A DNA stretch of 64,000 nt from Diospyros lotus (GCF_014633365.1 NC_068340.1:18517879-18581878), one strand, 5' to 3'. Positions 21,606 through 34,141 are shown, numbered from the stretch's first letter. Translations and numbers: made by a program. Notes: a model not told the origin generated them from the sequence alone.

Positions 21606-21755
21606 TCATATGATGTCTTCAAACTACCATAGAGTTTTATCCCTTTCCCAATTTTCTTCCCCCTCTAGAACTCCCTTCCATCTTACTAAGTATTGCACAC
21701 TCCTGTTCTTCTTGCTTACCTCCAACATGCGATGGTCTAAGATTGCCTCAATCTC
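21606..21755 (-). pseudogene. Chromodomain end of a Ty3 chromovirus integrase
   Basis: 50 codons on the minus strand: EIEAILDHRM, then SVQYLVRWKG, GEENWERDKTLW, a stop, FEDII and the final stop. This matches the integrase C-terminal chromodomain pattern (ILDHR...YLVKWKG...TWE...L). One internal TAG breaks it. The rest of pol is cut off by the Cassandra fragment at 21758. Chromodomains of this group direct integration towards particular chromatin. Confidence 0.85.
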
Positions 21756-21757
21756 GC

Positions 21758-21937
21758 TGTAACATCCTACGTCGAGCGATAGGAAGAATCAGATCAACTT
21801 ACCCTAATGGGCCTACATGAACTTCCCAAGGGTCACCCATCATTAAGCTACCCTAGCTCAAGCATGCTTAATCCGAGAGTTCTTTATCCACATTCAGTCT
21901 AAAAGGTATCCATCTAGTGTTGTTTCTTTCCTTATTA
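21758..21937 (-). mobile_element. Cassandra LTR fragment, copy 3
   Basis: Starts TGTAACATCCTACGTCGAGC and follows the Cassandra LTR through the 5S-like part (GGGTCACCCAT, CATGCTTAATC) and GTTTCTTTCCTTA, then departs at about 21937. The distal 40 bp and the second LTR are missing. Confidence 0.85.
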
Positions 21938-22958
21938 TGCTCAATGGGAGGCACTGCAAGACAAAGCAGGAGCGTTATAGCAGCATTTACACAACTGACC
22001 CTTATGGCTATTGGAAAAAGATGGCTTTTTGATCGATTCCCACAGACGACGCCAAATTGTTATTGTAAAACTACACTAATTAAATTTATTTGTCGGGAAT
22101 CAACAAAAATAAAGTCCTTCTCCAAAGCAGAGGGTCCAAGATGCTGTTGGCAAGGTCAATTGGGTTAGAGCTGGGGTCCTAAAGGTCAGATCTGGATACA
22201 CCCATATGGGAGGACTCCGGGGCCTTTGGGACTATGCACCTGGAAGGGCTTTCGAGGTGTTGAAGAAGAATGGGGCCCCGATGAGTCTTTGGGGAAGTAA
22301 GACTTCTGGGTCTTTAGGGAGCACGGCTGAGACTTAGCCTATGAGCACAAGAGACGTCAGAAAGGTACACGAGAGACTTCCCCAACCAGTCCCTCCAATG
22401 CCTAAGTCAGACAATAGTCCAAGAAGAATGTCTAGAATATATAGATGAATGTCCAGTGTCAGATGTATGTAACATGTGAATGTTCTTTGTCCCAAATGGA
22501 GGAATGTTTAGGTTCCCAGATGGGTTGTATAAAGAGAGAGAGATAGAGAGAGTATTGGCCAAGTGGCTCTCAAGAGTCAGGAAAAAGATCCATTTGCCTT
22601 CGAGGAGGTGTGTATTTATAAACGAATGAATGGGACCCACAGTTGAGTTGGAAGGCTCTTTCAAGGAGTGCTTCTAGAAAGGCCAGAGGGTTGGGAGACG
22701 TTATCGAGGCAAGGCCCCGATGGCTATCTCTGGGTGGTCTCAAAGAAGGCTTCAGGGCCACATGATGACTTGGGACCGAGAAACTCAAAGGGTGTCCTCG
22801 AACTTATGCAAACTGGAGGCTTAACAGTTCCCTCGGGACCCTTCAAGAGGACTTGGGAGGCTATCGTCTCGAAGACTCTCTAAAGAAAGACTTATTGGGA
22901 AATTACTTAGACTTAAGAAAATTTTAGAGCACCCAACAAGTATAAACTCTCAAGTATT
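21938..22958 (-). repeat. Ty3-like LTR/leader remnant
   Basis: The minus strand near 22056-22037 reads TTTGGCGTCGTCTGTGGG, similar to the TGGCGCCGTCTGTGGGGA-type primer-proximal motif of plant Ty3 elements. The flanking 22180-22900 is repetitive (AAGGCTTC, GGGGCC words, like 50550-50760) with a minus-strand TATA-like TTTATAAATACAC near 22622-22609. No ORF supported. Confidence 0.4.
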
Positions 22959-24215
22959 TTGACATCTTTTTGGTTTTTGTAATCGATTCTATGAATATGT
23001 AATCGGGTTGAATCGATTAAAATCTTAGTTGGAATTGAGTATTTATTTCAAGTTTCTATTAAGTAAGTGTAATTGGTTACAAATATTTTGTAATCGAGTA
23101 ATTGTTTATGTTTAATCGATTTAAATTCCAATCCACTCGAGTATCTGTTAAAAATAATCAAGTGCAGTAAAAAAATACTCAATTACAAACTATATTTACT
23201 TGAGTAAGGAACAAAAATAATTGACTAATGTTGTGCTGGAACTGAAAATTATAGTCGTTAAACTAGTCGTTATATATAGACATCCAAAAAAGTGACCAAT
23301 TTAATTCTAATCGTTACAAAAAAAGCTTTCAAAACATCATTTGAGCATAAATTAAATATATAACCATTGGGATCAAATAGAATGGAATATATCTTGATTA
23401 TCTTTCAAGTTTTACCCAATGGGCAAAAAGGCTAACGGTTATGAAGTAAGGAAGGCCATCAAAGGCAGATAGGCTTCAAGAAGAGTAAGATGATGCTGAG
23501 CTAAATTCTTCTACAATCATTCTCAAGCAAAGTCCTCTCAAAGTATTCATCTTATATCAAGAAAAAGAGAGAGTGTTTTTTTATCTTCATATCCTCTTCA
23601 CCTCTCTTTTTTTTTTTTTTTTGTTGTGGAAGCTAATTTTATTATTTGTTCTCAATCTTGTAAAACCTTCTCAAAGTGTTTTAAAATTATAAACTTCTTT
23701 TATCTTGTTGTGGTAGTGCTTGATCCCCTTAAAAAGTACAATGTAAGAGGTTCCAACTACTCCTTGTAAATTTTTTTCGTTTTTTATTACTATTAAGCCA
23801 TTGAAAAGCATAGATTATAGCTAATCCTGCAAAAAACTATAGTGGATTGTTAAAATTCTTAGTGAGAAATCAGGGAGTGGAGTAGGCTGGTTGAGCCAAA
23901 CTACTATAAAATTTGTTTTGTGCTAATCTATTTATTTTCTTTTACTTCAGCATTTTCATTCTACTTTCAACAAGAGTTAACTTTTAGCAAATTTGATATC
24001 AGTTTTAATACTCACAACAACAACGTTATAAAACTTAAAAATGATCAATTTTCTTATATTGAATTTATTTACACTTATTTCATATCATTTTCTGTCAAGG
24101 ATATATTCAAAATATTAGTGTTCATAGTTCGAAAAGTCCAAACTATTTTATTCAAAGAGTCTTTAAATTTAAGAAAAGTTTTTTAAAACCTAATTCACCC
24201 CCCTCTTGGGTGTTT
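22959..24215 (+). repeat. Sirevirus-like LTR, 3' part, with TCGA-centred words
   Basis: Ends with AATTCACCCCCCTCTTGGGTG and includes the characteristic upstream segment (GTGGAGTAGGCTGGTTGAGC). 22980-23150 has repeated AATCGATT, TAATCGAGTA and ACTCGAGTA words. The 5' end is missing. Confidence 0.55.
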
Positions 24216-24480
24216 ATTATTTCTTAAAGATTTTATAGTGGATTTAATGATCTCTATTGGGGAGTTAAAGTAGTGAATGTAGGTTGGGTCAAGCCAAACC
24301 ACTCTAAATTATTTGTCTCTCTTACATACCTTGATTTCTATCTTTTCCTTTATAGCTTATTTGCTTTCCCATTTTTCTTGAAAAATCTTTAAAAACTTTT
24401 GAAAGTTATTAAACACCCAATTCACATTTTCTTGGGTGTGTGGTGCCATTATATTATACAAACCTAATAGTAAATGTTTG
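24216..24480 (+). repeat. Second Sirevirus-like LTR 3'-end fragment
   Basis: Repeats the same end segment as the previous feature (GTGGATTTAATGATC, CAAGCCAAACCACTCTAAA, ACCCAATTCACATTTTCTTG) in diverged form. Confidence 0.5.
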
Positions 24481-24787
24481 TGCTAGTCCATACTCACTTG
24501 ATCAAAGTCCTCATTTAAAGAAGGTAAGGATTAGGAATAATTTAATACGTTTTGTATTAAAAAATCTCATCCACATATTCTTAATAATTAAATAATAAGA
24601 TCTTTAACAAACAAAAAAAAATCTAGAGACTCATTTATGCCAAATTAGAGAGTTATGAATAAAAATAAACTTCTATTTTATTATGTGTAAGAATACATCA
24701 AAATGCCCGTTTAGATGTTATTTAAATTTAGTATTAGGGCATATCATTCACAAGCTCTTACTTGCACTAATGCTAATCCACGTAACA

Positions 24788-25039
24788 TTACTGCATTATG
24801 TTTTTGTATCTAATACCTATATTTTCAAGATGATGATCAAATTGTGACTGCATCATAACTTTGGTAAGTAAGTTAACTACATTGTATGCTAAAGCTATTT
24901 TCTATAACTGCAAGACGCCACGTGTAACAATCTCTCTTATGGTGTGAAACCATTTTTTAATATGTTGGGATTTCTTGTGAGACCTAGGTTCTTTAGCTTG
25001 TTCAATGACTCCATTGTTGTTGCAATATAATAGTATTAA
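24788..25039 (-). pseudogene. Copia RNase H C-terminal remnant (non-Sirevirus type)
   Basis: One minus frame reads LYCNNNGVIEQAKEPRSHQK, then WFHTIREIVTRG, a stop, NVVNLLTKVM and HHLENIGIRYK, ending at a stop at 24788. This is the end of a Copia RNase H (cf. the family pattern CDN.GAI..AKEP..H...KHI...H.IR). One internal TAG. Flanking pol is gone. Confidence 0.72.
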
Positions 25040-25084
25040 CAACTCAATGGATGGAACCATTTTTAGTTCTTATATGAACTTATT

Positions 25085-25268
25085 ATTAGTGTTGTGTGCC
25101 CTAATGTTAGAATTGGATGATTTCTAACAGACTTGTAATTAATACATTTAATGTATCTTTGTATATATTAATAAAAGGCAATTATCATCATTCATAAACT
25201 TTCCAGTTTGCTATATGAATGAGTTCTTGAATTTCCTATTTGAGAATCTTATTCTCAAGATGTTGAGA
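25085..25268 (+). repeat. Copia LTR fragment
   Basis: TGTGTGCCCTAATG... with ATTAATAAAAGGCAA, matching the style of the LTR start at 56320 (ATCAATAAAAGGCAAG). Truncated; next to the RNase H remnant. Confidence 0.4.
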
Positions 25269-25269
25269 C

Positions 25270-26255
25270 TGTTGATGTTTTGTCTTTGATATAGTTTTGA
25301 TGATGAACAACAATTGGTAATATACCCTAAGTCAAAGTTGAAATTGAGAAAATAATGAAGAAAATCAAGAATAATGAGCTACCGAGAAAGTAATCAACAA
25401 GGAACTAAATCCAACTTCAAAAACTATAACTTTCTTTTTCTTTAATCTCATTATTATTTAAATGCCAAAGCGTAAGGGATTAGTGGATTTTGGATTAATC
25501 CAAGCAGCACAAGAAAGTGGTATGTGATTCGTTGGACTCTCCATTGACTCCCAAACATTCCACGCATAATCGATTGAAAAGAAACTGTTAGCAATATTCA
25601 TCAAGTGGTTAACAGTTTTTAAATTTTGGAAAACAGTTGGCGGTTGATGAAATGAGTCAACAATTTGGTGTTTGTTGCTGCAAGGCTCTTATTCTATTAC
25701 ATACAAATATGTCAATAACTCTTAATGATAATTAAACCCTCTATTAACTTTTAATGGGATTAAGAGCATAATTTAAGCCATACAATTCTTATTTTGATTA
25801 CTTTAATTTTGGGTGTGACTTTCTAAGTTCACCACCAAATAGCGATCGAGAAACATCAAACTCATTTGAAGTCAATTGAACTCTTCGATCTATTTTAAAA
25901 ATCTCTCCATGTTCTCAAAAACATCATAGCGATCTTGAGTAACGTTTAGCAACATATCAAAATCATCTAAATGGAAATGAAGCTAATGCAGAGTGAACTT
26001 ATTTCGTTGATGATTACTATGTAATTTAATCATTTCATTAATAATGTCCCGACCAAGTGAGAGCCATAGGTTGATTAAACTCACTAATTTAATGCTATGT
26101 GATAAAATCTTAGTTGGTGTGATGAAATGACACATTGAAAACTCATTTTCAATCATTTATGTCTTGGCCAAAGACTTCTATCGAAGACTAACAGAAGATA
26201 GCATAAGACATTCACCTCATGTTAGAGGTAATGGATCATATTTGATAAACACCTG
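25270..26255 (-). repeat. Second copy of the LTR-like block (empty at the solo-LTR site)
   Basis: Collinear with 9070-11120 but without the 1.12-kb insert. Shared words include CTAAATGGAAAT, AAGTGAGAGCCATRGGTT and CTTTTAATGGGATTAAGA. Ends where a Sirevirus-like LTR starts at 26256. Confidence 0.6.
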
Positions 26256-27330
26256 TGTTAAGTCATATATTAAGTTTTGATGTTGATGAGAAAATGGTTT
26301 GGATGACGATATGCAAAGCTATATGTTAAAGACGAAAGTTGATAAAGGTATAATCGAGTAAGGCATAGTATCATTCGAGTATATCATCATATTACTCAAA
26401 TGCAAATCATTTTTTACTCGAGTATATCAAAATATTAATCAAGCATAAATTCCATGTTACTCGAGTAATATATTAATCTAGACAATTGAGTCTCTCTGTA
26501 CTTATCATATTAATCAAGTAAAGAATCAATTGTAATCAAGCATATCTCATATACTCTAATTTGTAATAGAGTAAAATATTATTTTACGATAAATATTTTA
26601 CTAAGTAAGCATAAACTCACTCAAGTAAGCAAGTAAGTTTAATCAAAAACAATTGAGTATACTTATCAGACAATCGAGTAAAACTCTGTTATATTTGAGT
26701 AAATCATTTTTGCACAAAAACGTAATCAATTATAAGTTAAATTGTTTTCGAGTAAGTAGGAAAGAATACTCGATTGAATCTATTTTGTAATCGAGTATTA
26801 ATTCGCAAGAGATATGTTAAGCTTCTGGAGTGGCAAGAATAATCGAGTGTACAAAATTATAATTGTGTTAATATCTTAGCATACTCAATTAAATCCAAAT
26901 TATAATCGAGTATTAATTCTATATTGAATTAACAAATCTCTGGACTTTCGGTGTAATCAAATGTACAAATTTGTAATCGAATAGATGTTAAAGCTTACTC
27001 GATTAAAATAAAAAATGCAAGCGAGTAATAATTCACAAAGAAAATTCAAGTCTTTGGTCTCAAAAATATAATCGAATACAAATTACATGCACTCGAGTGA
27101 TTGTCAGAATTAATAGAGTAATCTGAAATTTTACTTGAGTAATTAATTGTTGATTTTAAATTTATAGTGATTACAACACATTTAATTCAAGCAGTTTTTG
27201 CTTTTGAGCTCATGATTAGTTTATTAATTATTGATAGATCATTTTGAGATGATTTATATATTAAATATCAATTTCTAATCTCTTTGTGAGCTTTTTTAAA
27301 GTGAAATTTGATAGTTACAAAGAAACATTT
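26256..27330 (+). repeat. Sirevirus-like LTR with ACTCGAGTA palindrome array
   Basis: Starts TGTTAAGTCATATATTAAG with TTTTGATGTTGATGAG, then carries about fifteen words of the types TACTCGAGTA, TAATCGAGTA and ACTCGATTA between 26345 and 27130. No CACCCCCC end; the right edge is not resolved. Confidence 0.55.
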
Positions 27331-27499
27331 TTTTTTATTTAATGATAAAATAGCAAAGCATTTAAGATGGTAAGTTTATATAATGAGCTCGAGATTGAAG
27401 AAGATTCATAGCAGAAAAAAAGAAAACAATCTAAACTCTCAAAAAGAGCTTACCTCAAAGAACTTCAAGGGTGTTTTGTTCATGCACATCTCATAAAAA

Positions 27500-27780
27500 A
27501 CATAATACAATCCAACAAACAAATCCGATGACTATGATGCCAATATCAAAATAAATGAAGAAAAAATAATAACATTCATTTATGAGTTTCTCCAATTAAA
27601 ATAAATTGTATCTTTGAGCAGTTTGAATTACTAGTCACAAGCAAGATCACTATATGAAAAATGTTTTGAATCCACAAACTAAAACACATTAATTTAATCT
27701 ACATGCATAGAGAATATCTAGAGAAAGTTCTTTTTCAAAGATAGTCATCTTCTTTTCTTATATATATATATATATATATG
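27500..27780. repeat. Dispersed repeat block, related to 8370-8700
   Basis: Same ordered words as 8370-8700 (AATCCACAAACTAAAA, TTTTTCAAAGATAGTCA), ending in a (TA)n run at 27760-27779. Confidence 0.45.
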
Positions 27781-30144
27781 TTTCTCCTTGTCCAAAGGAA
27801 TGGTCGGAGGCAAGCCCGCAATGGCAGGTGATGATCTCTAGCAATCAAACTGTCAGGGGGCGACTGGTACTTGCAAGCACTCTGACACTTAAATGAATAA
27901 GAGAGTAAAACGGCAGAGTGCCAATAGACTAGAAAGAGAACATATCTTGACTCTAAATAGAGCTGATTTATATAAGAGAATGAGTTGTCTTCATGTATGT
28001 ATGTGTCTGTAGGATGATAGGATTAGACATCCGACATCGGTGCTTCCTGATGGTGGTATGGTGTAGATGAGACTGCTATTAATGTGGATGGAATTTGCCA
28101 TAAATGAGGATAAGATCTATCAAGGTAATTAAAATCGGGATTTTAAGTGAGATCGAAAAAGGATTCATAAAATTGGATCGTAAAATCATAAGATTTTAGA
28201 GACAATGAAAAATACCTTTTCATTTTTATAAATATATATTTATAATTTTATAAAAAATAAATTAATATCATTTAATAATCTGATTATTCCTTATTATAAA
28301 TTAATATCATTTAATAATCTGATTATTCGTTGCTTTCTTCGACAAATCAAATTTAGATTTGCGATTCGGATCCAAGCTTAGATTTCTTACATCAATTAAT
28401 TTTAAAAAATAAACACTTTTTATCACACGTGAAAGTGTCAGTAATAGACGCAAGCTCGAAACCTATTTGACTCTATTATTATTGTGGGCCCTGCCTTTTC
28501 GTCTAAGCTGGCTTTTCGTTGCAAAAGCGTACCTGCTGCCTTGACAAGCCACGCACCACTCCATTTGACGGTTCAAGTATCATCCTTATGCAACCAAATC
28601 CGATATTGACTAAATAAATTACAAAATTATAATAATCTTAGTACGATGAATCTTATGTACAATAGAATTGAAATTCATCAATTCAGTTTAAAATACTAAT
28701 TTTAATCAAATAACACTCACCCATAGTGTGTGATGAATCTTATGTATTTCAATTTAATTTTAATGAAATAATACTCAACCATATTATAATAAATTTTATG
28801 TTTATCAGTGTTTATAATGAAGTTTTTATTACTATAAAAACTAAACTTTAATTTTTGTTAATATTTAGTTTATATTTTGATTTTTTTCTTAAATTCTATT
28901 AATCAAAACAAACATGTACATATTAATATAAATATCAAAATCACTTAATTGTGGAATTTATGTTAATTTTAGCATTAAATGATTTTTAAACCTACATTAA
29001 TGTATATCACTTCAGTTTTGTTAATAAAATTTGATAAAAAAAAAATTAAAAATGTAATTAAATTATAAAAAGTAAACTTTAATAAATATGATAATGAAAA
29101 TTAAAATGCTTTAATATAAAATTAGAGACTAATAATATTATTTAGGGATATAAATATTCATTGAAAGGTGTTTTTAAAACCAAAACTCCAATGACAGTTT
29201 AACTACTTCTCAAACTATAATCGAATCACCCTACTTCTCAAACTATAATCGAATCATCGTGTATTTAAAATCAACCAAATCATAGTTTATTGGTTTAGAC
29301 AGTTGGAAAAATATAAAAAATATAGTTAGTGAAGTTCGACAATTAGGACACGCCCATTAAAACAATTTCATGAGATATCGAAAATCATAAAACATATAAC
29401 ATTCAAAATTAAAAGACACACTCGTTAAAGTTAGTGGTCGTAGATTTTTTGAGTTCTAATTAAATGATATAGACTTTTACATGTCTATTTATCGAATTAT
29501 AAAACTAAAATTGACCATCATAATTAATTAAGAAATTGCGATTTATTAATGTAAATTAATTTAATTTCAATTATAATTGTTTTCTGCACACTCCTAATTC
29601 CATTATTAGTTTTCGGTCTGCACCGCAATGTGTCCAGTCTAAGCGTGACAAGTATGATTTAAGGCAAAAGCCCACCTAATGGAACGGCCGGATGTTAATG
29701 TATCACTCTCATCATTCTGCTCAAATTAAAATTTGCAACGCCGCGCGACACTCGCTTTTATCTTATTGTTAAAATCATTTATAATGAAGAATCATCATTG
29801 GCCGCTTTGATTACACTTTTCTTTCTAAACAATTTCTATAAACTATTTATTCATTCAAAAACAATTATTTACGCGATTTCATTTTGTTGTTTGTATTGAA
29901 CAACTCTTATATTATTGAACGTAGATAAAATGAGAGGCGGGGGGACATACGCCCCACTAGTATGTTGTCCGATACGTGTAACATAACAAGACTCATTATT
30001 TATAAATAAAAAGTGTTACATAATTATGAGATTTGTTATTTGATATTAAATAAATTATTCATTTTAAAATTATAACTTCATTAAGCTTAGAAGTTAACTT
30101 ATTATATGGTTCCCCAAGATTTTTTAAAAATTCTTTTTAGGTGA

Positions 30145-30345
30145 CGTTTATTAAAATGAGTAAGATAAAATTATATCAAGATAAATTTGAAATATTTTTT
30201 TAATTGAAACGTAAAATGATCAAGATAAGATTGAATAGTATTCTAATATTTTTATCAAACTATTTGTTAAACTTTTTGAAATGCATTAGAAAATATATGC
30301 GTCATTTTTTTCTTATCAATAAGGATTAAGACAAATTTATTTGGA
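30145..30345 (+). repeat. Dispersed repeat pair, member 1 (partner 31840-32040)
   Basis: Both copies share ATAAAATTATATCAA, AAGATAAGATTGA, TTTTTATCA(A/G)ACTATTTGTTAA and AAATTTAT(T/C)T(G/A)G in the same order and orientation. Non-coding; possibly a MITE family, but no clear terminal inverted repeat was found. Confidence 0.5.
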
Positions 30346-31718
30346 AAAACTCAATTAAGAAGTCACGTGATTTCTTTTTCAATAGTCACTATATAATTTA
30401 ACAAATATAATGAAAAACACTTTTGTTTAGAATATTTTTCATATCTCACTTTTTTTGTTTATATTTTGATTAACAAATACTAGCTTAATGTACACTGAAA
30501 TTAAAATATTTAAGAACTTTATTATTATGTACTACTTAAATTTTTAAATACCTCTAAAACACCCCCAAACAAAAAAAATTAGAAATATCATTAGTATTAG
30601 CACTCTAAGTAAAGTCAAAATTTTATAAATTTAAATGTCTGTATACCTAACCATATAAAAAGACCACCCGAAGATAAGTATCTTAATGTTGAAAATTTGA
30701 GTTTCTAATGTTCTATTTTGCGTCTGACTCTAAAAATCTAAACATGTTACTCATGAGATTTTGACTATCGAGACATTTCTCATGACCTCTTAAATCATGG
30801 TTTAATTGAATTTGTTCATCTTTTATTGGCTCAAAAAATTGATATAAGTAAAATTATATCACTTAAAATTTTATGAAAGAACAAATCAAAGATCGTAAAA
30901 GATGAGAAATAAAACTCACTACTATTAACATGATACTATTGCCAAATCTTAAAAATGCCTTTCTTGGTATTCATTAATGTCTAGAATATATACATTTAAA
31001 GAACGTGAGAAGAAAATGATTAATCATTTAACTTTCAGAAGAAATTGAAAAATTTCTTAAGAATCCTACAAAATCCAATCTTTACTTCTTCTTTACTTTT
31101 TTTTTTGACAAATGATTAGAACTTTATCTAAGGTTAAAACTTGCTAAAAGTTCACTAACAATTAGAAATTGTTGAAGAAATAACAAGATATTTTGTTTAT
31201 TTTCGGCAATCAAAAAATAACGAAATGATGAATGTATTTAAGATGATTAGGTATGTACAAAATACTTTCTCAATTCATAAGAGATGGATAGTATTAATGG
31301 ATGTGATATGATTTTTAAGGATGAATCAAATATTGACAATTCTAATAAGATTTTATTCTTGAACAAAAATTTACTTTTTTTTATTTATTTGACTTATTCT
31401 ATGGTCGAAATAAGAGAAGATAAGTTAAAGAACGAATACTGCAAGCCATTAACAAAGACAAAAATTAAATTAAAAAAATAATGATAAACAAAAGATTAAC
31501 GAGTTTTTGCTCAACAACTTATGTTCATGATTTTAAAAGGAATAATTCACTACTTAAACAAAATAACTTTAACAACTTTAGGTAACTAATCATATTGTAC
31601 ACCAGAACTGTAATTATTAAATTGTGAAGCATGCAAAACACACCATGAGAATAGTTTAAATATATCTCCCCACAAATTATTGAAAATAGTCTATAAAACG
31701 CTGTATCAAGATTATTTA

Positions 31719-31749
<31 letters not shown>

Positions 31750-31839
31750 AATCTATCATAATTCCTTAATTAAAATTATCATCCAAAAAAACTGATTGAA
31801 TAGATTTTTTGCACCTCACAACTCAATTTTAAACTAGGT

Positions 31840-32040
31840 AGAATTTGTTAAAATAAATAAAATAAAATTATATCAAAATAAAATTAGAATATTTTTCGAA
31901 CCAATGTATGGTATAGTCAAGATAAGATTGAGAAATATTCTAAACTTTTTATCAGACTATTTGTTAATTTTTTTAAAATGTATTGGGAGACATATGTATT
32001 TTTTTTTTTATTTATAAAGTTAAAGATAAATTTATCTAGA
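31840..32040 (+). repeat. Dispersed repeat pair, member 2 (partner 30145-30345)
   Basis: See the partner's shared words. This copy lies about 200 bp upstream of the transcribed region proposed for the ALE2-like gene. Confidence 0.5.
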
Positions 32041-32244
32041 GAGAAAAAGATAAATTTATCTAAATAATTTAAAATAAAAAATTATATAATTTATTTTTAA
32101 AATATTATTAAATACATTTTAAAATTATAATAAAAATTTTATCTGGAATGTTTTTGGAGCAACTTCAAGAAATGGCAGATGCAACAACTTTGGTCGATAC
32201 AAAGCTCATTACTAGGTATCTGAACAACACGCGCGGAGAGCAGC

Positions 32245-32792
32245 GTGGAACAGACAGCGATCGAGAGCCGAAGGCACGGCTGCTGGAGCTGCTCCGGCAA
32301 TAAAGTAAAGCGACCCACCACAACCGCTCCCCCCCCCCCCCCCCCCCGCCCCCCCAGTCCCAGCTCTGCTGCTGTGGCATGCCGCGTGAAATCTTGTCAA
32401 TTCCTTTTAGACTCTCGCTTGAAGATCTCCATTTTTGTTTTCATGCTCTTGCTCTTTATCTCTCTCGGCGAAGAAACTTCGAAACTTTCTTCTCTGTCCG
32501 TGTCGGCTTCTCAGATCTCCGCTGCGATTCACTTTGATGGATCTGTGAAGCCGTCCGCATTGTTGTTTTCGGTTCCGGTGCTGGTTTTTACACAGCCACA
32601 CGCTTCTTTGCTCGTCCGCACGCACTCGAAGCCATGCAGTCTCTTGGTTCGGGAAGGTAGGTGGCAGTGAACAGTGAACTCGGCCCCTAATTCGTATCCA
32701 AGGACAGCTTCTTCGGAACCCTAGAAGCCTTCTCGAGCTTGCCGGTGTTGGATTCCGGTGATAATGTGTTTGAAGTCTGCTCCGAACAGAAG
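32245..32792 (+). other. 5' UTR / proximal promoter of the ALE2-like gene
   Basis: GC-rich, non-coding on the plus strand in the gene's frame, with a C19 homopolymer (32329-32347) followed by GC7. Pyrimidine-rich stretches (CTCTTGCTCTTTATCTCTCT) fit a plant leader. No certain TATA box or transcription start. Confidence 0.4.
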
Positions 32793-34099
32793 ATGCCAAC
32801 CTTTATACTTCTCCATTTTGTTCTCATTATTTTGCCGGCTCTGGTTTCCCCTTGCTTAGGTAAATTGATCCTCTCTCTCCTCCTTTGCCTTTTTTGGGAG
32901 GATACTTTTACGCGTTGCTTGGCTGCCGGAAAAATTTGGGAACAGAAAAATGTAAATTCTACATGAATCATATCGAGGAAATTAAAATGGTTCAATCGTT
33001 TAATAAATAAGAAAAAGATCACCGTTTCTTGCCATCGGTACTTGAGGAAGGGGATTGGCTTTTTCCAGGGTCAGTGGAAGTTTTTCCTAGTTTAATGCCA
33101 ACATTTTCTTATCAACCACATGAAGGCTCGGATATAGCGTGTTCATACTGGTTGCCATTTGTTTATTCGGACCCTTTAGCGATTAGCATATGCAGTTAAA
33201 TGAAGAAACTCTCCGGCTAGCATGAAAACGGGGGGCCAATCTTGTAGTATTTGGGTTCTAGGTGGATTTGGTCCTATATTTCGTGTAATTAGGTTTAGAT
33301 GATATATCAAGCCTCTCATTGAATTTGAAATGCCAAAGTTTTGTACCTAGGGAGGGAACTATATCAATTTGGTAGAATTTCTAGCCGTGAAGTTATGTTT
33401 CATCTCTGATACCTTCCATTGGTATCGGTATTTCTAATTTTATAATTATTATCACAATTAGTGTTAAACTCAAATTCAGTCAGTCATTTGTTTTACTTTT
33501 TATTTATTAAAAAGCTATCCAGTATTGACTGCATGCGTGCACTGTATTTGTCACGGCTACATAATGGCGGAGGCTTGAGCTTATAATGGTGTAGCCATAG
33601 AGTCTGTAATTACATCTGCTATGCCTTTGCTTGGACATTGGTGTTTCGGATTTATCAGTTAGTACTTTTGGAATTGACCTCATTCATGAGTCTTATTTTA
33701 TTGTGTTAACTTGTTGCATTAATCTTGCACGTGCAGTTAATTTTTTTGGCTGCTGATTTACTGTTAAAGCTATCATTTGTAAGCAATAATCGTACACTTG
33801 CAGTTAATTTCTTGCTACTGCATCGACAAACAGTAATCTGTTAGCTGCATAGATCATCGATATCTTCTCTCCTCAACTATGCAGTGGACTATAACCAATT
33901 GGATTCAGCAATATAATTTGTTTCTATAAGGAAAGTTAGACACTGACCAGGTTTACTATAGAATGGCAAAAGTGTTGAACTTTAATAGCTTTTCCTAATT
34001 TTCTGATTATAAGTTCAATATTTTGAGTTGTGAATTCTTTTAAACAATCCAATTCATTTTTTTTCCCTTTTCCTTGTTCCTTTTTCTTTCTCTTTTTTT

Positions 34100-34141
<42 letters not shown>

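Larger units (their letters stand above)
27781..32100. other. AT-rich intergenic DNA upstream of the ALE2-like gene
   Basis: 27781-28040 is more GC-rich and looks like a retroelement fragment of unknown type. The rest is AT-rich and lacks supported genes. Small repeats: 39-bp tandem pair at 28258-28329, 28-bp tandem pair at 29203-29258, (TAA)n at 31717-31742, and a dispersed pair at 30145-30345 and 31840-32040. Confidence 0.5.

Noticed and set aside
32245..33022. ORFs on both strands around the ALE2 leader
   Set aside because: Low-complexity frames driven by the C-rich tract and leader; they overlap the spliced ALE2 model and show no domain.
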